Below, piece by piece: positions 38,922-48,132 of a stretch of 64,000 bases of DNA; position 1 is the first letter of the stretch; every line of letters starts with the position of its first letter. The position numbers and the translations under genes are program-made. The DNA is from Rummeliibacillus stabekisii (GTDB taxonomy: Bacteria > Bacillota > Bacilli > Bacillales_A > Planococcaceae). The stretch lies in assembly GCF_007988965.1 (NCBI RefSeq), contig NZ_BJVD01000001.1, forward strand, positions 992,001 to 1,056,000, read 5' to 3'. A model generated the notes under the pieces. The model searched no databases. It was not told the DNA's origin and saw only the letters and a list, made by a program, of their open reading frames with translations.

Positions 38922-41018
38922 TTATTTAAAACGTTCAATAACATCTTCTAATTCACCGGCAATTTGTTTCATATGCTCAGTAGAAGTAGACACATGCTCC
39001 ATTTCTTGTTGTTGTTGGACAGCAGATGCACTCACTTCTTCCGCTGATGCAGCCGTTTCATCCGAAATTGCTGCTACATTGCGGATTGCTTCCATCGCTC
39101 TTTCTTTATATGTCAGCATTTCTTCTAGCTTATGAGACAATTGCTCAATGGAGCCACCCATTTCTTTTGCTACTGACGCGTTTTCCATAAATGTTGTCTC
39201 GGTATCAGAGACAGATCGATTGGTGGTTTCCATCAATTCTATATTATGTTGAATAAGCGAAACTGTTTGAGCTGTTTCATTCAAAATTTCTTTCACTGTA
39301 TGCTGGATACTTTCTGTTTCTGTACGTGATTGCTCAGCCAACTTTCTTACTTCTTCTGCCACAACCGCGAATCCTTTGCCATGCTCCCCTGCTCTTGCAG
39401 CTTCGATACTCGCATTCAGTGCCAATAAATTAGTTTGTGCTGTAATGCCCTGGATCGATTCAATGACCGCATTAATTTTTGTCATCTTATGAGATAGAAC
39501 TGAAATTTGAGCTTCCACTTTACTGTTCATATCGTTAGTGGTTTCATGATGATTACGAAGCAATTCTACTTGCTTAATTCCTTGTTTAGTAGAATGTGCT
39601 GATTTCAGTGACAACTGATCCATATTTGCAGAAAGTGCTGCTAACGCATCAATCTGTGAAGAAAGATCCACCATTTGCTGATTTGTATTTTCTGCATCAA
39701 TTGATTGTTGTTGTGCACCTTGCGCAATCTGTTCTACTGCTGCTGCCACTTCTTCGCTCGCCGCTGAAACCTCTTCAAATGCACGATGCACGTTCGTAGA
39801 TGTTTGATTCAAGCGCGAAGTAGATTCTTTAACCGTGCCAATGACTTCATTTGTTTGGTCTAACATATCATTGAATGCTATAGCTACAAGCCCAATTTCA
39901 TCTGGACGTATTTGCGATTCATCTATTTTCTCAGTTAGATCACCTGAAGCTGCTTTTTCAATGGATTTTCTTAAGCTGGCAAGAGGTTTCATTTGATGAT
40001 GAATGAACCAGAACGATACTGCCGCCATCAGGATGATGATAATAACACCTGCAATGATTGTTAGAGTTAAAATAGATTTAAACGTAGCCAGAATACTTGA
40101 TTTAGGAACTACCGACTGCACGCTCCATACCTCATCTGCTCCCTCGACTTTTATTGGTGCAAATGCGTTAAACGCTTGTTCTTTTAATTGCTTCGAATCT
40201 ACATACAGACTTGGTATATCACCTTTTGTCAATTGACTTTTTACCGGTTTCCAATTAATCGCATTCGCCATGTTGGTTCCAGTGATTTTGGGGTTTATAC
40301 TATTCGCTACCACAGTCCCATTGTCTGTGATAATGCTCGCATAACCTCCATCAGGCTTCATGTCCTTAACCAATTCATTTAAGAAATCCATTGAAATTCC
40401 AGCTGTTATTACACCTGCAAATTGATGATCTTCTGTATAAATAGGCGTAGCTATAGAAGCCACATAAATAGATTCATTTCCTACTTTAAACTCCTGTGGT
40501 TCCGTTAATACAGTACGATCTTCATTTTTGGGAATAGCGTACCATTTACTTATCTCTTCATTATCATATCCGACTGCTGGTACTACGTTAACTTGATCAT
40601 TATTTTTTAACATGTATGGAATGTATCGCCCATTCTCATCCAACAATTTCGAATCTACTAAATTCTTTTTAGGTGCAATATTTTTTTCTAAAATTATAGA
40701 TATGCCGGTAAGCTGCGAAGTATTATCTAAGTTTTGCTTCATAATACTTAAAACTGATTGTGCTGTCAGTTTATGATCGTTTGCAAGTGCTTCTAACGCA
40801 TGTTTTGTCGCCTTTATTGTTTCTTCTGTGGCCTCAAATCGTTCAGAAACTTCAGCGGCATATAGCTTCGAATGCTCTTTTGCATATTTTTCTGAGTCCT
40901 GGATACTTTTTTGATATAAATTGATACTTACTAATACCGAATATATCAGGAACAATATTAGAAACAGCCCTATAATTACCCCTGACAATCTCCAACCTAT
41001 ACTTTTGGTCTTCTTCAT
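38922..41018 (-). CDS. Methyl-accepting chemotaxis protein with dCache sensor
   Basis: A 698-residue transmembrane receptor: helix 1 (~11-33), a large extracellular dCache-type sensor (~35-300; [25 protein letters not shown], then a [12 protein letters not shown] element), helix 2 (~305-328), a HAMP domain ([17 protein letters not shown]) and the signalling hairpin with tip [20 protein letters not shown]. It passes ligand information to CheA/CheW. dCache receptors often bind amino acids or organic acids; the ligand cannot be read here. Start ATG 41018 with GGGGAG ahead, followed by MKKTKSIGW. No CheR-docking pentapeptide at the C-terminus. Divergent from the next receptor gene. Confidence 0.93.
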   Translation of the reverse strand: MKKTKSIGWRLSGVIIGLFLILFLIYSVLVSINLYQKSIQDSEKYAKEHSKLYAAEVSERFEATEETIKATKHALEALANDHKLTAQSVLSIMKQNLDNTSQLTGISIILEKNIAPKKNLVDSKLLDENGRYIPYMLKNNDQVNVVPAVGYDNEEISKWYAIPKNEDRTVLTEPQEFKVGNESIYVASIATPIYTEDHQFAGVITAGISMDFLNELVKDMKPDGGYASIITDNGTVVANSINPKITGTNMANAINWKPVKSQLTKGDIPSLYVDSKQLKEQAFNAFAPIKVEGADEVWSVQSVVPKSSILATFKSILTLTIIAGVIIIILMAAVSFWFIHHQMKPLASLRKSIEKAASGDLTEKIDESQIRPDEIGLVAIAFNDMLDQTNEVIGTVKESTSRLNQTSTNVHRAFEEVSAASEEVAAAVEQIAQGAQQQSIDAENTNQQMVDLSSQIDALAALSANMDQLSLKSAHSTKQGIKQVELLRNHHETTNDMNSKVEAQISVLSHKMTKINAVIESIQGITAQTNLLALNASIEAARAGEHGKGFAVVAEEVRKLAEQSRTETESIQHTVKEILNETAQTVSLIQHNIELMETTNRSVSDTETTFMENASVAKEMGGSIEQLSHKLEEMLTYKERAMEAIRNVAAISDETAASAEEVSASAVQQQQEMEHVSTSTEHMKQIAGELEDVIERFK

Positions 41019-41189
41019 GTGTTTTTTCTCCCCTAGTTGTCTGCTATGTATAGCAATTTGGACCAATATACCCAAAAGGCGACTGGTACGTTAAACTATT
41101 CTACCATGCCTGCTAAATAGTAAAAAGTAATAAGTATTTTTCCAGAAATATTCCAAAGAATAAAAATTTTAGGTTTCAATTTAAAAATA

Positions 41190-41218
41190 TTGTAAATTTA
41201 ATAACATGTTATTATAAT
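41190..41218 (+). promoter_or_regulatory. SigA-type promoter for the plus-strand chemoreceptor
   Basis: TTGTAA (41190-41195), 17-base spacer, TATAAT (41213-41218). The leader before the ATG at 41427 would be about 200 bases of AT-rich sequence. I see no structured element in it and no gene in the 41019-41426 gap. Confidence 0.6.
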
Positions 41219-41426
41219 AGAAAAGTTGCTGGGCAATTTGACTTAATAACTATATAAAGATGCTTTTCTCATTGAAAAAGGTGTATTTACAGATTATAAA
41301 TACCTTTGTACATAGCAAAATAAAGCATAATATAGGTCAAAAGATTTGATGTTTTAAAGAAACAACAAATTCCCAATAGAATAAAAAAATATGCTACAAA
41401 AGCATGGCAGAAAAGGATGATTTAAA

Positions 41427-43118
41427 ATGAAATGGACCATTAACCGAAAACTTCTCGGTGGTTTCGGAGTAGTAATTGCACTTTTAATTACTATGGTCGC
41501 AATAAGCTTTTCCCAACTTCGTTCAGTGAATGATAGTTATAGCTTTCTATTGCAAGACAAAGCGCAGAAAGCTGTAGATATTAAAGATTTACAGGTAGCG
41601 TTGAAGCAAGAAATGTTTAGTTTAAGAGGATTCTTACTTTTAGGTGGCGATCAAGCTTTACAAGAATACACGCAATCACGCGAGGATTTTAAAAACCAGT
41701 ATGACAATCTACAAAGTAGATTTAAGATCCCCGAAGCAAAGAAAATGTTAAGTGATTTAAATAGTATTGAAGATGAATATAATCAACTCTCCGAGCAAAT
41801 CATTGCGCTCCAAAAACAAAAGAAAACAGAAGAAGCAAACCTTTTAATGACTTCAAAAGGTAAAGATATTGTAAGTCGTATTAATGAACAATCAAAAAAA
41901 CTGTCTGATTATCAAAATGATATTCTAGACAAAGGAAATAAAGAAACAACAGATACAGTAATGCATACAATAAATATTTTAATTCTAATTGGCATTATAG
42001 CAGTCATAGTTTCGATTGCCATCGCATGGTTCATCGGCCGTCTTATATCTAAGCCGCTCATCGCCATTGCACAATCAACCTCGCGCGTTTCAGACGGTGA
42101 TTTAACTGTTGAGCCTATTCAAGTAAAAAATAAAGATGAAATTGGCGATTTAGCTCAATCATTCAATTTGATGACCGATAACCTTCGTAGTTTAATTCAT
42201 AAAGTAAACAATAATGCAGTCCAAGTTGCTTCTTCAGCAGAAGAATTAACTGCTAGCGCTGAACAAACTTCACTGGCGACAAACCAAATTGCAACGAGCA
42301 TCCATGAAATTTCTAGCGGTGCAGAATTGCAAGGCCAAGGTGCAATGGAAAGCTCTAGTGCAATGAATGAAATGACAGTAGGTATTCAACAGGTAGCCGA
42401 ATCTTCAGCACAAGTTTCTGAACTATCAAGCGATACATTAAAAGAAGCTAATAATGGCCATGACTCGTTGAAAAAAGTGATTTCCCAAATGAACACCATT
42501 ACAGATGTAGTAGATGATTCTGCTAGAGTCGTCAAAAACTTGGGCAGCCATTCTGAAGAAATCGGCCATATTATTGAGGTGATAACTTCAATCGCCGATC
42601 AAACAAATTTGTTGGCACTAAACGCTGCGATTGAATCAGCTCGAGCTGGCGAACATGGTAAAGGCTTCGCAGTAGTTGCTGCCGAAGTACGAAAATTAGC
42701 TGAACAATCCAAGCAATCCGCTGACCAAATCGCTCAATTGATCAGCAAAATTCAAAATGATACGGCACGTGCAGTAGATGTTATGACACAAGGAACACAT
42801 GAAGTGCAAGTAGGCATGACTGTCGTACATGAAGCTGAGACTGGCTTTAAAGAGATTGTGAAATTAATAGAACAAGTTTCTACCAAAATAGAAGAATCTA
42901 CAGCTATCTCTGAAGAAATGTCAGCAGGCGCTGAACAAATCAACGCCACTATGGAAGATATAGCTCAAATAGCACAAACTTCCGCTACAAATACTCAACA
43001 CGTGGCTGCTGCTTCTGAAGAGCAACTGGCATCAATGGAGGAAATTTCTTCTTCTGCTTTGGCGCTTTCTAAGATGGCGGAAGAGTTGCAAGAACATGTG
43101 AACCAGTTCAAAATCTAA
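41427..43118 (+). CDS. Methyl-accepting chemotaxis protein with 4HB sensor
   Basis: A 563-residue receptor: helix 1 (~10-30), a four-helix-bundle 4HB_MCP sensor (~35-185, with [17 protein letters not shown]), helix 2 (~187-208), HAMP ([15 protein letters not shown]) and the signalling hairpin with tip [20 protein letters not shown]. The periplasmic domain is much smaller than that of the neighbouring receptor, so it senses a different class of signal. It is transcribed away from it. One of the few plus-strand genes. A good terminator follows. Ligand unknown. Confidence 0.94.
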   Translation: MKWTINRKLLGGFGVVIALLITMVAISFSQLRSVNDSYSFLLQDKAQKAVDIKDLQVALKQEMFSLRGFLLLGGDQALQEYTQSREDFKNQYDNLQSRFKIPEAKKMLSDLNSIEDEYNQLSEQIIALQKQKKTEEANLLMTSKGKDIVSRINEQSKKLSDYQNDILDKGNKETTDTVMHTINILILIGIIAVIVSIAIAWFIGRLISKPLIAIAQSTSRVSDGDLTVEPIQVKNKDEIGDLAQSFNLMTDNLRSLIHKVNNNAVQVASSAEELTASAEQTSLATNQIATSIHEISSGAELQGQGAMESSSAMNEMTVGIQQVAESSAQVSELSSDTLKEANNGHDSLKKVISQMNTITDVVDDSARVVKNLGSHSEEIGHIIEVITSIADQTNLLALNAAIESARAGEHGKGFAVVAAEVRKLAEQSKQSADQIAQLISKIQNDTARAVDVMTQGTHEVQVGMTVVHEAETGFKEIVKLIEQVSTKIEESTAISEEMSAGAEQINATMEDIAQIAQTSATNTQHVAAASEEQLASMEEISSSALALSKMAEELQEHVNQFKI

Positions 43119-43158
43119 TTTATCCTTGATTTATAACTTTTAAATATCAACACACACG

Positions 43159-43192
43159 AAAAAGACGCTACTCGATTGAGTAGCGCCTTTTT
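43159..43192 (+). terminator. Terminator after the plus-strand chemoreceptor
   Basis: AAAAAG(a)CGCTACTC / GAGTAGCG(c)CTTTTT stem with GATT loop; ideal intrinsic terminator. Confidence 0.92.
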
Positions 43193-43241
43193 CATCCCAG
43201 TTGCGGGATTCAAGGGAAATTACTAGAAAAAATTTCTAGCG

Positions 43242-43346
43242 CTAAATATAACGGTTCAGGACGAGTGTTCCTTTCGCCCGGAAACTAAATTCCCCGTACA
43301 AGGTGTTTTCCAATACATCTTCTGCAGTCGCTGTTAAACACTTCAT
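43242..43346 (-). CDS. Possible 34-residue small protein
   Basis: A short open frame from ATG 43346 to TAG 43242 with AAGGGGA about ten bases upstream. It encodes MKCLTATAEDVLENTLYGE... ending VLNRYI. A -10-like TATATA lies some 60 bases up, and a small CTAGAAA/TTTCTAG hairpin follows the stop. The peptide is not hydrophobic and I do not recognise it. It could be a genuine small gene, a decayed remnant, or chance. Otherwise the 43119-43482 gap contains only the chemoreceptor terminator. Confidence 0.3.
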   Translation of the reverse strand: MKCLTATAEDVLENTLYGEFSFRAKGTLVLNRYI

Positions 43347-43482
43347 GTCTATCAGTCCCCTTCGTTGTAGTATTGTTTTTCCCTTGTATTCTATATATAC
43401 CCGCTGTCGCAGGCTTAAAACATATTTTATAAAATTTGTTAGGATTGATAGTAGCTTTTTTGTCGAACTACCTATTACGGAG

Positions 43483-45048
43483 CTAGTTTAATTCCCTTTT
43501 TTCTTTCAGCAGCCTTTGAAATTCCTTCTCTAATTCACTAGAAGGTTCAATACTTAGACGGCTGAGCACTTCTGTTATTTTTGTCTCTAATAAGAGAAGC
43601 TGGTCTGACTTAGGATTATCTTTTTTAGGCTTTTGTTGCTGTACATATTGCGGATAACTACCTTCGAAAATATGGATCTTCTGCTTCTTAATCTCCAATA
43701 TTCGAGTTGCAATCTTTTCAATAAATTGACGGTCATGCGATACAAAAATAATTGTGCCTTCATAATCTTGCAGGAGTGATTCTAAAGCTTCTACCGCTTC
43801 AGTATCTAAGAAATTAGTCGGCTCATCTAGCACTAATGTATTTAGATCACTGACAAATAATTTGGCGAACGCTACTTTTACTCGTTCACCCCCGCTTAAT
43901 ACACCAACAGGTTTATACACATCATCATGATAGAAATGCAAGCGTGCAAGAACTGTACGAATTAGGTCTTCCCCTCTTTTAGAAGTAGATTGCACGTTTT
44001 CTAGGATTGTTTTTTCGGTGTCTAATATATCGAGTTTCTGACTGAAATAGCCCATTTGAATAGAGGGAGAGATCGAAATGCCTGCATCTCTTGCCATTAT
44101 TTTTTTAAGGAGCGTTGTTTTCCCTGTTCCATTTGCTCCGATTATTGCTAATTTATCGCCGCCTCGTATGAAGAAGCTTGCTTTTTTCCATAGCTTTCTT
44201 TCCCCGAAAGACCCTTCCACATTTTCTATTCGAAAGACAATACGTCCATTCACTAAATCTGCATGAGGTAAATCCATTTTTATAGGGGCACGCTCTTTGC
44301 TCTTTTCCACTTTTTCAAGATTTTCTATTCTCGTTTCAATGGCTTTAGCAGATTGATATAACTTTTTTTGTTTTTTTGCAAAGTATGGCTTTGTTCCAGT
44401 AATTCTAGCTTCCGAGGAGCTCAGCTTTTTCGGTTTTTTTGTGGCTCTTTTTGCTTTTTCTTCTTTTAATATTAAAGCTTCTTCAAGCTGTTTCTTTTCT
44501 TTTACGTACTTTTCGTATGCCGCTTGCTCTTGATTCTTTTCCACTTCTTTTTGTTTTACATATTCACTATAATTGCCTTTATATTTTGTCAGCTGGCCAT
44601 CTCTTATTTCCCATATACTCGTGCAGAGAGCATCCAAAAATGTCCGGTCATGTGATACTAAAATAAATGCTCCTTGCCAGCTTTTCATACTTTTTTCCAA
44701 CCAGCTGATATGAGAAAGGTCCAAATGAGTAGTCGGTTCATCTAATAGCAGTAAGCCTGAATTTCGATTGAGGCTTTTTTGAATATATTCTTGTGTGACT
44801 TCTCCACCACTTTTGGTTGTGACATCAACCTTTATTTGCGGAATATACTCACACTCTACATATTGATGCACAAACCCATTATCAGGCGTTATTTTCTGAG
44901 CTAAAATCTGTAATAGTGTCGTCTTTCCGCTTCCATTCGGTCCAACCAGCCCAATCCGTTCATGCTGTTGCACCTCGAGTTCTGTAATATCCAACAACAA
45001 ACGATCTTTTACATAATGTTTTATTTGTCCCGCTTTTAATACCTGCAT
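43483..45048 (-). CDS. Vga-type ABC-F ribosomal protection protein
   Basis: A 521-residue protein with two ABC domains and no membrane helices. Domain 1: Walker A GPNGSGKTTLL, signature TKSGGEVTQEYI, DEPTTHLD. Domain 2: GANGTGKTTLL, LSGGERVKVAFAKLF, DEPTNFLD. A long Lys/Glu-rich interdomain linker (KRATKKPKKLSSSEARITG) carries the antibiotic-resistance tip. The opening IKHYVKDRLL and ending KITEVLSRLSIEPS closely follow Vga(A), also ~522 residues. Vga-type proteins bind the ribosomal E site and displace streptogramin A, lincosamide and pleuromutilin antibiotics. Drug spectrum here is inferred. Expression looks controlled by the attenuation leader at 45073-45341. The gene sits on a chromosomal backbone, with no mobile element visible. 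Confidence 0.9.
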   Translation of the reverse strand: MQVLKAGQIKHYVKDRLLLDITELEVQQHERIGLVGPNGSGKTTLLQILAQKITPDNGFVHQYVECEYIPQIKVDVTTKSGGEVTQEYIQKSLNRNSGLLLLDEPTTHLDLSHISWLEKSMKSWQGAFILVSHDRTFLDALCTSIWEIRDGQLTKYKGNYSEYVKQKEVEKNQEQAAYEKYVKEKKQLEEALILKEEKAKRATKKPKKLSSSEARITGTKPYFAKKQKKLYQSAKAIETRIENLEKVEKSKERAPIKMDLPHADLVNGRIVFRIENVEGSFGERKLWKKASFFIRGGDKLAIIGANGTGKTTLLKKIMARDAGISISPSIQMGYFSQKLDILDTEKTILENVQSTSKRGEDLIRTVLARLHFYHDDVYKPVGVLSGGERVKVAFAKLFVSDLNTLVLDEPTNFLDTEAVEALESLLQDYEGTIIFVSHDRQFIEKIATRILEIKKQKIHIFEGSYPQYVQQQKPKKDNPKSDQLLLLETKITEVLSRLSIEPSSELEKEFQRLLKEKRELN

Positions 45049-45072
45049 AAATTCATCTCCTTTTGGAGACAG

Positions 45073-45105
45073 AAAAAGCCTCCTATTTTATGCAGAATAG
45101 GAGGC
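45073..45105 (-). terminator. Attenuator terminator in the ABC-F leader
   Basis: On the minus strand GCCTCCTATT, loop CTGCATAA, AATAGGAGGC, then TTTTT: a perfect 10-bp stem that ends only 25-30 bases before the ABC-F start codon. A terminator placed between promoter and ribosome binding site implies regulated premature termination. It could also end read-through from lpdA. Confidence 0.88.
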
Positions 45106-45158
45106 ATTCATAAATAGAGGATCATTAAATAAGCCTATAAAAAGACCATTCAATCCAA

Positions 45159-45273
45159 CTATAGAAATACAATCCTATTCTGAAAATGACAATTGAAGGC
45201 ATCAAAAAGAAGCGGTGTCCGCCTACTTAAAACCTTCATTTGTGTGTTTTCAATCATAGGATTAGTAAATCAT
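45159..45273 (-). promoter_or_regulatory. ABC-F leader: tiny upstream ORFs and antiterminator segment
   Basis: A three-codon frame (ATG ATT TAC TAA, 45262-45273) has a GAGGGTGA sequence upstream. Four bases after it an ORF of 32 codons begins (45159-45257). Within that ORF, CAGAATAGG (45174-45182) is an exact complement of CCTATTCTG in the 5' arm and loop of the terminator (45093-45101). Pairing of the two would prevent the terminator. This fits ribosome-sensing attenuation as known for other resistance ABC-F genes; which ORF is sensed is not clear. Confidence 0.6.
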
Positions 45274-45311
45274 TTAGTTGGGTCACCCTCTCGTCCGTTT
45301 GAATTACAATT

Positions 45312-45341
45312 ATCTTAAACCAAAGAGCAAAATTCTGTCAA
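45312..45341 (-). promoter_or_regulatory. Promoter of the ABC-F gene
   Basis: Perfect TTGACA (45336-45341), 18-base spacer, TAAGAT (45312-45317) on the minus strand. It predicts a leader of about 255 bases. Confidence 0.7.
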
Positions 45342-45369
45342 ATGAAATTTGCCCTCTGTGAAAAATCTT

Positions 45370-46821
45370 TTACCTAATAAAGCTCAAGGAACTTTCCTTT
45401 TGCCTTTTTCCCTTTGGTACAGTATGGATTGCCTGGCCAATAAGCCCTTCCACACTTTCTAACAGGGCTTCATTCATACTAGGGTGGGCAAAGGCCGGAA
45501 ATTTTGCATCCTCTTCTTTCGCTGCCATTTCCAATAGTTGAACAAATGTGCTTGATAGCTCAACCGCTCCTTCTCCTATCATATGAATGCCCAAAATAAT
45601 GTCATTTGAAGCATCTGTCACTACTTTAATAAAGCCATCTTTGTTGCCAGTAATCATGGCATAGCCATTACTCCCCAATGCAAATTGATTTACACGAAGA
45701 TCGATTCCAAGATTTTGGGCTTGCTGTTCAGTCAAACCAACTGAAGCAATTGGCGGAATGGAATGAACAATGGTTGGTAGGAATGCTAAATCTACCTCCG
45801 GATTGCCACCAGCAATCGATTCTACTGCGGCTTTGCCTTGCTTGATTGCCTTTACTGCGAGAAGTGGACCTTCCGTCACATCCCCGATCGCGTAAATAGA
45901 GGGAACTGTTGTCCTCATATTTCGATCAATCTTTATAAACCCATTTACATTTTGCTCGATACCAAATCGTTGTAGCCCTAGATCCTCTACATTCGGCTTC
46001 CTGTTCCCTGCTGCGAACAAATGTGTACCTGAAACATCCTCTTCTTTTCCTTGCGTTCTGAACCTTACATCTATACCTGCTTCTGTTTCCTCGGCTGACA
46101 AAATCTTCGCTTCTTTGTAGACCTTTATCTTCTTTTTCTTCAGTAACCTGTTCAATTCCTTAGTGATAGAACTATCAAATATAAAATCATCTGTGTCTTC
46201 CAATAGAATTGTCACTTGAGCCCCTAATGCATGAAAGCTTGAAGCCACTTCTAGCGATATATAATCATGGCCATAAACGATTAAATGCTCGGGCAACTCC
46301 TGCAAATCAAATATTTCCTGAGAAAGCAGCATACGCTTATTGTTTTTTGGACATCCCTCTGGCAACACAGGGCTACTACCTGTAGCGATAATTGCTTGCT
46401 TGAACGTATAAATATCAAATTGGTGGCCATTTTCAACACCAATCCGATCTTCTCCAATCAATCCTGCCTTCCCTTTAATTATCTCTACTTTATTGGCTTT
46501 GCAAAGTGTTTCTACACCACTTCTGAGTTGATCAGTCACTTTCGATTTATAAGAAAGCAGCTTGTTTAGGTTAAATGATGTTTCCCCAACGAAAAGACCT
46601 AGCTCTTTCATATGCCCAGTTTCTGACTGTTTTTTCGCAGCATATGTAAACACTTTAGACGGAATGCAGCCCCTATTCAAACAAACGCCGCCAAGTTTTT
46701 CTTGCTCAATCAACGTTACGGATACTCCAAGCTGCGCAGCACGAATGGCCGCACTATATCCGCCGGGGCCGCCACCGATAATGACCAAATCTCTTTCTTG
46801 ACTGATATCTCCAACGACCAT
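45370..46821 (-). CDS. lpdA: Dihydrolipoyl dehydrogenase (E3)
   Basis: A 483-residue FAD-dependent disulfide oxidoreductase that reoxidises the lipoyl arm of E2 with NAD+. FAD site IIGGGPGGYSAAIRAAQLG (~14-32), redox disulfide GGVCLNRGCIPSK (~43-55), FAD motif IYAIGDVTEGPLLA, and the active-site His/Glu in FAHPSMNEALLE near the C-terminus. It is the last gene of the E1alpha-E1beta-E2-E3 set; its ATG follows the E2 stop without a gap. The complex probably acts on phenylpyruvate or branched-chain 2-oxoacids (see findings). No terminator is seen directly after it; the ABC-F promoter begins 28 bases downstream. Confidence 0.93.
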   Translation of the reverse strand: MVVGDISQERDLVIIGGGPGGYSAAIRAAQLGVSVTLIEQEKLGGVCLNRGCIPSKVFTYAAKKQSETGHMKELGLFVGETSFNLNKLLSYKSKVTDQLRSGVETLCKANKVEIIKGKAGLIGEDRIGVENGHQFDIYTFKQAIIATGSSPVLPEGCPKNNKRMLLSQEIFDLQELPEHLIVYGHDYISLEVASSFHALGAQVTILLEDTDDFIFDSSITKELNRLLKKKKIKVYKEAKILSAEETEAGIDVRFRTQGKEEDVSGTHLFAAGNRKPNVEDLGLQRFGIEQNVNGFIKIDRNMRTTVPSIYAIGDVTEGPLLAVKAIKQGKAAVESIAGGNPEVDLAFLPTIVHSIPPIASVGLTEQQAQNLGIDLRVNQFALGSNGYAMITGNKDGFIKVVTDASNDIILGIHMIGEGAVELSSTFVQLLEMAAKEEDAKFPAFAHPSMNEALLESVEGLIGQAIHTVPKGKRQKESSLSFIR

Positions 46822-48042
46822 CTATATCATCTCCAGCATCAGTTTGTTTGGCTGTTCAATTAAACTAGCAAAACGATTTGTAAATGCCACCGCAGTAGCA
46901 CCATCTGCAACACGATGATCAAAAGACATGGACAATGTCATCACATGTCCAATAACAATCTCATCATTCTCCGTCACGATTGGTACTTTTTTTGTTTTAT
47001 GGAAAGCGATCAGTGCTGTTTCCGGATAGTTGATAATTGGTGTTGCACCTGTACTTCCAAGCGGGCCCACATTACTAACAGTAAATGTGCTGTTTTGAAT
47101 TTCAGCAGCCACAAGCTTACCGTCTTTCGCCTTTTCATTTAAGCATTTCATCTCATCATGAATCTGTTGTATTGATTTCTTATCAGCATGATGAATAACT
47201 GGCACAATTAAGCCCTCTTTTGTATCTACTGCCATGCCAAGATGGTACTCTTTTTTCAGCAGGATTCTATCGTTTTCTTCATCAAGCTCCGCATTAAATA
47301 CAGGGAAATCTTTCAAAGCAAATACCAGGGCTTTCATGAAGAAAGCAGGCACCGATACATGAACGCCTTCCTTCTTTAATTCCTCCCGCAGCTTCAGTAG
47401 ATTTGTCATATTGACTTCGTCAAAATGGGTCACATGTGGAATCGTAAAGAGGGATTTTGTCATTTTCTTCGCGATTTGTTTGCGTATACCCCGGAACGGA
47501 ATTTCATCAGGCGATATTGGCTTTGCCAGGAATTCTGGCTCTACCATAGTCGATACAGCTTCCTTCTCTGCTAACTGTTCTCCCTTCATAAACCGGTATA
47601 CATCTTCTTCTGTTACCCTTCCAGAGGGATCCGATGGTGTAACATCTTCAATATTGATATGGTGATCGCGTGCAATTTTGCGTGTATAGGGAGTAGCTAA
47701 TACGCGATTAAACGAAGAAACAAACTCATTTTTCTCCTTTAATAGCACCGGAACTTCTTCTTTAGGAGTTTCAGATGCCTTCCCTTCACTAACAGGTTCT
47801 AAGCTTCCTTCTCCTTCAATGTAAAGCAGCGTCGTACCTACAGCTACTGTTGTGCCTGTACTAATAATAATTTCTTTTATTGTACCGGCTCCAGGTGAGG
47901 GCAATTCAGCCACCATCTTATCCGTCTGCACTTCTACAAGCGGCTGGTCAGCTATCACCCGATCTCCTGGTTTAACAAGGTAATGAATAATTTCACCTTC
48001 TGTCATTCCTTCTCCGATATCATGAAGTTTTACCTCTAGCAT
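46822..48042 (-). CDS. Lipoyl-dependent acyltransferase E2 of a 2-oxoacid dehydrogenase complex
   Basis: 406 residues in the standard order. One lipoyl domain comes first (~1-77, lipoylated Lys in VQTDKMVAE). Then follow a flexible linker, a peripheral subunit-binding domain (~115-150, TPYTRKIARDHHINIEDV) and the catalytic acyltransferase core (~180-406). The core contains SFDHRVADGAT (catalytic His and Asp) and the IFTVSNVG-like segment STFTVSNVGPLG. It transfers the acyl group from E1 to CoA. The opening MLEVKLHDIGEGMTEGEI is usual for branched-chain-type E2. Start ATG 48042 behind GGGGGA. A hairpin separates it from E1beta. Confidence 0.92.
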   Translation of the reverse strand: MLEVKLHDIGEGMTEGEIIHYLVKPGDRVIADQPLVEVQTDKMVAELPSPGAGTIKEIIISTGTTVAVGTTLLYIEGEGSLEPVSEGKASETPKEEVPVLLKEKNEFVSSFNRVLATPYTRKIARDHHINIEDVTPSDPSGRVTEEDVYRFMKGEQLAEKEAVSTMVEPEFLAKPISPDEIPFRGIRKQIAKKMTKSLFTIPHVTHFDEVNMTNLLKLREELKKEGVHVSVPAFFMKALVFALKDFPVFNAELDEENDRILLKKEYHLGMAVDTKEGLIVPVIHHADKKSIQQIHDEMKCLNEKAKDGKLVAAEIQNSTFTVSNVGPLGSTGATPIINYPETALIAFHKTKKVPIVTENDEIVIGHVMTLSMSFDHRVADGATAVAFTNRFASLIEQPNKLMLEMI

Positions 48043-48091
48043 AGACGTTCCCCCATTTCAAAAAACATAATGCATTTATTCTCTTTATAGA

Positions 48092-48122
48092 AAAATAGAA
48101 GACGCCAGGAATTGGCGCCTTC
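48092..48122 (-). terminator. Hairpin with T-tract between E1beta and E2 genes
   Basis: GAAGGCGCCA-ATTCC-TGGCGTCTTC: ten pairs (one G-T), then TATTTTTCT on the minus strand. It looks like an intrinsic terminator inside the operon and would lower E2-E3 expression relative to E1, or be a processing site. Confidence 0.65.
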
Positions 48123-48132
48123 AGCCACACGA

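Noticed and set aside
41019-41426. SigD promoters for the two chemoreceptor genes
   Set aside because: Best partial -10 matches had wrong spacing to any TAAA; the SigA-type pair at 41190-41218 fits better.
45200-45226. Second attenuator hairpin in the ABC-F leader (GCGG-ACA-CCGC then CTTTTT)
   Set aside because: Only four strong pairs plus a G-T and an A-T pair; too weak to list as a terminator, though it could pause RNA polymerase.
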